Source: Actinoplanes derwentensis
GTDB lineage: Bacteria > Actinomycetota > Actinomycetes > Mycobacteriales > Micromonosporaceae
Reading direction: 5' to 3'
DNA: 64,000 bases
NCBI RefSeq assembly: GCF_900104725.1
Contig: NZ_LT629758.1
Span: forward strand, 7,040,001-7,104,000
The notes beneath the pieces were generated by a model, which saw nothing but the letters and a program-made list of their open reading frames with translations, made no database searches and was not told the origin of the DNA. How positions within the stretch are numbered: the stretch's first letter is position 1; every line of letters begins with the position of its first letter. This document shows, one piece after another, positions 60,060-64,000 of this stretch. The position numbers were made by a program, and so were the translations under genes.

Positions 60060-60084
60060 CTACCGCGTGGTGAGTTCGGGTTCG
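59884..60084. repeat. 61-bp tandem repeat array
   Basis: Unit boundaries are seen from GTGGTGAGTTCGGGTTCG at 59945, 60006 and 60067, an exact 61-base spacing. Units 59945-60005 and 60006-60066 are nearly identical; a more diverged unit precedes them (about 59884-59944) and the last is cut off after ~18 bases inside the coding region of the CDP-alcohol transferase. Each unit contains GCACCACAGCTCGGCACGCC or a variant. Confidence 0.88.
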
Positions 60085-62093
60085 GGGCGGCGGGAAGCTT
60101 TCCAGTCCCTGACTGCGGTCAGCGTGAACGCGCCGGCCACCAGAGCCGCCAGCACCGCCGTGCCGGCCGTGGCCCAGCCGAGCAGTCCGGCGAGCACCAG
60201 GAGCAGTACCCGGCCGTCCCAGCCCAGCCGAGCACCACCCGCACCGGTCACCGGCGCGCCCTTCTCCATCCGGGCGGTCAGGTCGTAGTGCCGCAGCGCG
60301 AGCGTGAACAACAACAGGAAGATCAGAGCCGGAGGAACCGAGCCGTAGAGCCCGACCGCGACCACCATCAGGTACTCGGCGGCCCGCAGCGCAGCCGGCA
60401 CCAGCCAGTCCAGGGCGCCACCGTGCCGGATCCGGGCCGGGAACCCGGTGACCAGCACCGGAATCACCACCAGCGCGAGCAGCCACGGGTAGCGCGACAC
60501 CTCACCGGTGGCCAGGAGCGCGACCGTGGCCAGGGCGTACACCACGAAGATCGCAGCGAACGGCAACGGCCGCCCAACGTCGACCCGGCTCAGCATGGCC
60601 CGCACCAGCGGCCCGTCGTCGCGGTGCCGCAAGGTGTCGACCGTGTGCAGCACCCCGACCCGCATCGACAGCGCCCGCAACGACCGCAGCGCCAGCGTGT
60701 AGGCGGCGGCCAGCAACCCGAACCCGACGACCGCGGCCATCGTGACCCGGCCGTTCGAGACCGCCGCGAGCACCGAGATCAGGGCCCAGCGCTCACCGAT
60801 CGGGAAGACCACGATCCGCTTGGCCCAGTAGATCAGCGAACCACGCTGGCTCTGCGCCTTCACCGAAGCTGCACTCAGCCGAGCGCCGACGCCTCCGACT
60901 CGACCACTCGCGGCTCCCCCGCCAGCGACGCCGCCACCAGCTGCGTCTCCGCCGTTTGCCGCACCGCCCGCGATGCCTCCACTTGCGGTGCCCCCGCCCG
61001 CTGCGGCCTGAGCCGGGCGGGACGCGGCCTCGTCGTGCAGAGCGCCGTACCAGGTGTCGGTCATGTGCCGGGCGGTCTGCAACACGATCGCGGTGATCGC
61101 CAGCGGCCACGCGTAAGGCAGCCCCATCCGGTCGGCACCGGCGGCCAGACCGGCATAGACCGCGTACTCCTTGGCCCGGTCGGCCATCGTGTCCAGCCAG
61201 CCGCCGAAGGCGTCGAAGTTCCGGGTGTACCGGGCCAGCTGACCGTCCACACAGTCGAGCACGAACCCGAGGTAGAGCAGGATCCCGCCGAGGATCATCG
61301 CGGGCCGGGACGCCTGCCAGAACAGCAGCGCCGCACCGACCGCGAACAGCACCGAGAGCCCTGTCACCCCGGTCGGCGTGAGACGGAGACGGGCGGCCGT
61401 CCGGGTCACCAGCGGCGACCAGGAACTCACCGCGTACGTGGTGAAGAAGTCGTCCTGTTCCTTGACGGCCAGCCGGAGTCGCGCGGCGTCCTCGTCGACC
61501 GCGGCGATCGCGTCCCGGGCAGCGGCGAGCCGTTCCGGGCCGTCGACCTGTTCGGCGTGCAGCAGCCGAACCCGGGTGGCCACCGGCACGAACCCGTCAG
61601 CGAGCATCTGAGCCAGCGGGTCCGGCTCGTCGGCGGCCTTCTCCAGCAGCGGCAGGTCGGCCGGGGCGATACACATCGCACCCAGGTAGCGCACGGTTCC
61701 ACCGCCCGGCGGCGCGGCGATCACCCGGCCCCGGTCCTCCTTGAGGGCACCCTCCGCGGCGGCGACCACCAGCACCGTGCTGCGGCCGGCCGGCTCGGTG
61801 GCCAGCGTCCAGAGCAGGCTGTCGTGGGCGACCAGATTGTCGGCACAGATCAGTAGCGACTCACCGGAGTCGCGAGCACGACGGGCCAGTTCACGGAGAT
61901 GACCACCCTCGTCGGCGCCGGGGGCGAGCCGGACTGTCGAGGAGACGCCCGCCGCCCGAAGGGCACCGGTGAGATCACCCGCGAGCCGGTCGGCTTCGCT
62001 GTCCGGTATGTCGCGGCTGGTCCGGGGAGTCAACACAGCCAGCGTCACCCGAGCACCACCGCTTGCCTCCTCAAAGCCACGCAGGCTTCTCAC
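60060..62093 (-). CDS. large CDP-alcohol phosphatidyltransferase fused to a nucleotidyltransferase-like domain
   Basis: A 677-residue protein. The N-terminal ~210 residues look like a degenerate nucleotidyltransferase (LLICADNLVAHDSLLWTLAT, RYLGAMCIAPADLPLLEKAA). The CDP-alcohol phosphotransferase motif is at ~280-306: DCVDGQLAR, then FGGWLDTMAD, giving the D-x2-DG-x2-AR-x8-G-x3-D-x3-D pattern intact. A Gly/Ala-rich insert (~370-405) follows, then more TM helices (total about 10-12). It likely makes an inositol- or sugar-alcohol-containing phospholipid. The last residues (ELTTR) are encoded by the start of the tandem repeat array. Start could be ATG 62093 or a later GTG (VTLAVL). Confidence 0.85.
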   Translation of the reverse strand: MRSLRGFEEASGGARVTLAVLTPRTSRDIPDSEADRLAGDLTGALRAAGVSSTVRLAPGADEGGHLRELARRARDSGESLLICADNLVAHDSLLWTLATEPAGRSTVLVVAAAEGALKEDRGRVIAAPPGGGTVRYLGAMCIAPADLPLLEKAADEPDPLAQMLADGFVPVATRVRLLHAEQVDGPERLAAARDAIAAVDEDAARLRLAVKEQDDFFTTYAVSSWSPLVTRTAARLRLTPTGVTGLSVLFAVGAALLFWQASRPAMILGGILLYLGFVLDCVDGQLARYTRNFDAFGGWLDTMADRAKEYAVYAGLAAGADRMGLPYAWPLAITAIVLQTARHMTDTWYGALHDEAASRPAQAAAGGGTASGGIAGGAANGGDAAGGGVAGGGAASGRVGGVGARLSAASVKAQSQRGSLIYWAKRIVVFPIGERWALISVLAAVSNGRVTMAAVVGFGLLAAAYTLALRSLRALSMRVGVLHTVDTLRHRDDGPLVRAMLSRVDVGRPLPFAAIFVVYALATVALLATGEVSRYPWLLALVVIPVLVTGFPARIRHGGALDWLVPAALRAAEYLMVVAVGLYGSVPPALIFLLLFTLALRHYDLTARMEKGAPVTGAGGARLGWDGRVLLLVLAGLLGWATAGTAVLAALVAGAFTLTAVRDWKASRRPEPELTTR

Positions 62094-62658
62094 CAGCCCG
62101 GTACCGCCACCAGCGACAGCACCCGGTTCATCAACGATCCCAGCCCCACCGAAGCGATCCCGGCCTCACCAGAGCGTCCCCGGCACCGCCGAAGCGATCC
62201 CGATTCACCGATGACACCGGCCTCACAGCACTTCCCGGCAGCACCGGCCGCACAGCGCTCGCCGGTGAAGCACGCGGCCGTGAGACCGACCTCACAGTCG
62301 AATCACTCGACCGGCGACCCGGCGAATCGATAGCTCAGCGTGGCCGAAGCCACACCCGACCCCGACGTCAGCGGGCCGGGAAAGTCTCGTCTCCGGGCTC
62401 GGTTCCGGCCGGCTCACCGGATCGTCCGCATCATCGATGGCCAGGACTTTCTCCTGACGGAACGGCAAGCGGCCGACCGGGCGGGCCAGCGGGCCCGAAA
62501 CCGCCTCAGGTTAACAGTGGGCGTCCACCGGGTACGGGAGACCCTTACGGGAGCTTGCCCGCCGGCATCCAACCTCAGAATGAGGGAAGGCCGGGCTCCT
62601 GTGCTTACCGTCGAAGTAGTCCGGGAAGAGAAACACCGGACTACCGCCGAAGGAGTGG
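62094..62658. other. intergenic region without a recognisable gene
   Basis: These 565 bp hold divergent promoters (CDP-alcohol transferase on -, PspC-like gene on +). Between 62100 and 62330 are short imperfect direct copies of GAAGCGATCCCG and CACCGGCCTCACAGC, possibly a decayed repeat. A 9-bp hairpin, GTAGTCCGG (62616-62624) with CCGGACTAC (62636-62644), lies directly before the AGGAG ribosome binding site of the PspC-like gene. I see no protein-like frame. Confidence 0.5.
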
Positions 62659-62865
62659 ATGAAAGTGACCAGCCCCCTCAAGAGCCGCACGTTCTCCCGC
62701 CCCCGCCACAACCGCATGATCGCCGGTGTCTGCGCCGGTCTGGCGCAGCGTTTCGGGATGCGCCCCGGCACCGTCCGGCTGCTGTTCGTGGTCTCGTGTC
62801 TGCTGCCCGGCCCGCAGTTCCTGGCCTACGTGGCCCTCTGGTTCCTGATGCCGAACGAGCGCTGA
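62659..62865 (+). CDS. small PspC-domain membrane protein
   Basis: A 68-residue protein that is nearly only a PspC domain: RPRHNRMIAGVCAGLAQRFG, then one TM region RLLFVVSCLLPGPQFLAYVALWFLMP as two segments. AGGAG at 62651-62655 supports the ATG. PspC domains are found in envelope stress responses and in sensor kinases; stand-alone actinobacterial versions have no fixed role. Confidence 0.9.
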   Translation: MKVTSPLKSRTFSRPRHNRMIAGVCAGLAQRFGMRPGTVRLLFVVSCLLPGPQFLAYVALWFLMPNER

Positions 62866-62947
62866 CCCCTCACGTGGTGACCCACGGCCGTTTCAAGATC
62901 GATAGTTGCGGTGAGTGATGGTGGCGGCTTCAGCGTGTCGGATATGG

Positions 62948-63003
62948 ACGAAGCTCCGTTGAGACCAGGTCTTTCCACGGAACTGGTTCAAACGGAGCTT
63001 CGT
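62948..63003 (+). promoter_or_regulatory. hairpin covering the transposase ribosome binding site
   Basis: ACGAAGCTCCGTT (62948-62960) and AACGGAGCTTCGT (62991-63003) form a perfect 13-bp stem, extended by weaker pairing inward. The GGAG (62994-62997) that would serve the transposase GTG at 63005 lies in the 3' arm. In a long read-through transcript the site would be paired and hidden, as known for some other transposase genes. Confidence 0.6.
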
Positions 63004-63004
63004 C

Positions 63005-64000
63005 GTGCCGCAGTCTGTCATCCCCACCACCGATCCAGCATCGTCGGCGACCGTCGGCGAGGCCTCGTTCACGCCTTCGTGTCACGGTCTGCTGGAGTTG
63101 TTCCTCGCCGTTTCTGACGGCCGTTCGGACCAGGGCCGTGATCATCCGGTCGCGGTCGTGCTCGCGCTGGTCGCGGCGGCCACGGTAGCCGGTTTGAAGG
63201 GCTACAGCGCGATGAGCGGCTGGGTCGCCGACGTGCCCTGCCACATCCTCGACGGCCTGTACACGCGGGCCGAAGCCCGCCCGGCAGGGCGGCCATCACG
63301 CTCGACACTCTGGCGGGTCTGCACCGACACCGACACCGATGTCCTGGACGCGGTGATCGCCGAGTGGACCACCACCCAGCAGACCGCCACCAGCACCGAC
63401 ACCCCGATCCAGGTGCGCCTGGACGGCAAGACCGTCCGCGGCGCCGTCGACATCGACGGTGAACAACTGCACCTGCTGTCCGCTCTGGCCGGCCCACCGC
63501 ACCAGGGATCAGCGGCCGTCGTCATCGCCCAAGCGCCGACCGACGGCGCCAAGACCCGCGAACCGGCCACCGCCCGTGCCCTGCTCGAGTCTCTCGACCT
63601 ACGCGACGTCACGGTCACCGCCGACGCCCTGCACACCGTCAAAGCCACCGCCGAACTCATCCACCAGCAGGGTGGCCACTTCGTCCTACCGGTCAAAGAG
63701 AACCGGCACGCCCTGTTCGACGCCCTCGACGCCCTGCCCTGGACCGACACTCCGATCGGCCACGAGAGCACTGACACCGGGCACGGCCGCACCACCCGCC
63801 GCACCATCCGGGTCCTACCCACTCCACCCGGCCTGCCGTTCCCGCACGTCAAACAGGTCTGGCTGATCGAACGCTACGTCACCCACAGCAACGGCAAACA
63901 GTCCGCAGCCGCACAACTCGGCGTCACCAGCCACCCCGCCGACCAAGCCGGACCCGCCGAACTGGCCGCGTTCAACCGCGGCCACTGGGCCATCGAAACC
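63005..64000 (+). mobile_element. ISAs1-family transposase, 5' part, truncated by window end
   Basis: The open frame from GTG 63005 runs 332 codons to the end of the window without a stop. Features of ISAs1/H-repeat DDE transposases are visible: N-terminal GLLELFLAVSDGRSDQGRDH, PVAVVLALVAAATVAGLKGY, the first catalytic region VRLDGKTVRGAVD, VTADALHTVKATAELIHQQG (second Asp), GGHFVLPVKENRHALFD, GHGRTTRRTIRV, and the last residues seen RGHWAIET. The left end of the element is probably near 62885-62900 (GGCCGTTTCAAGATCGATAG), but terminal repeats cannot be confirmed without the right end. Apparently intact in the part seen. Confidence 0.88.

Noticed and set aside
59884..60084. 61-bp repeats considered as a CRISPR array
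   Set aside because: Units are contiguous without spacers, and no cas genes are in the window.

Overview
The window is 64 kb of very GC-rich DNA from an actinomycete. SigF-type and ECF sigma factors, RsbW-like ATPases, a VldE-type wall hydrolase pair under c-di-AMP riboswitches, GTG/TTG starts and compact overlapping operons all fit. Overall style suggests Micromonosporaceae (for example an Actinoplanes-like, zoospore-forming organism), but that is inference; there is no rRNA or marker gene in the window.

Layout. 1-613 holds no convincing gene. 614-8474: RsbW-like ATPase divergent from a SigF-type sigma factor, DedA membrane protein, a Trp-repeat membrane protein, a secreted beta-propeller, a membrane phosphodiesterase and a LamG-type secreted protein. 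8493-10853: two paralogous TPR genes separated by a palindromic repeat element. 10898-12582: a yybP-ykoY (Mn2+) riboswitch in front of a GDT1/TMEM165 cation exporter and a cyclase-family hydrolase. 12647-19246: secreted alpha/beta-hydrolase, MarR regulator, unknown protein, APC permease and a GAF-GGDEF-EAL c-di-GMP enzyme.

19347-39108 is the core of interest: a nonulosonic acid locus. All six steps to CMP-pseudaminic acid can be assigned: PseB and PseC (32957-35061), PseH and PseI (20413-21875), PseF and PseG (37379-39108). Two copies of an unrecognised two-gene module (a His-Gly-Trp motif protein, then a degenerate Rossmann/methyltransferase-like protein) are associated with it (21907-24431 and 35065-37382), as is a GT2 glycosyltransferase. 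Divergent from pseB is a tightly coupled five-gene operon: acyl carrier protein, ketoreductase, AMP-dependent ligase, LuxE-like acyltransferase and LuxC-like acyl reductase. I infer that it makes or attaches an acyl-derived decoration, or makes a partner molecule. A secreted M1 peptidase and a two-component system sit in between. The product could be a glycosylated flagellin or a Pse-containing wall polymer; the window does not decide this.

39086-54435: quinone oxidoreductase, lone receiver protein, large subtilase, MccF-like S66 peptidase, a SigK/RskA-like ECF pair with a secreted neprosin-family protein, cysteine-dioxygenase family protein, lipoprotein, Atu4866-domain protein, TetR divergent from a Wzm/Wzt-type ABC exporter, and two paralogous secreted hydrolases, each behind its own c-di-AMP (ydaO) riboswitch, transcribed divergently. 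54493-59572: GH65 disaccharide phosphorylase, beta-phosphoglucomutase-like HAD, RsbW-like ATPase and MsmK/UgpC-type sugar ABC ATPase. 59573-64000: 61-bp tandem repeats that run into the end of a large CDP-alcohol phosphatidyltransferase gene, a small PspC protein, and the start of an ISAs1-type transposase that runs off the window.
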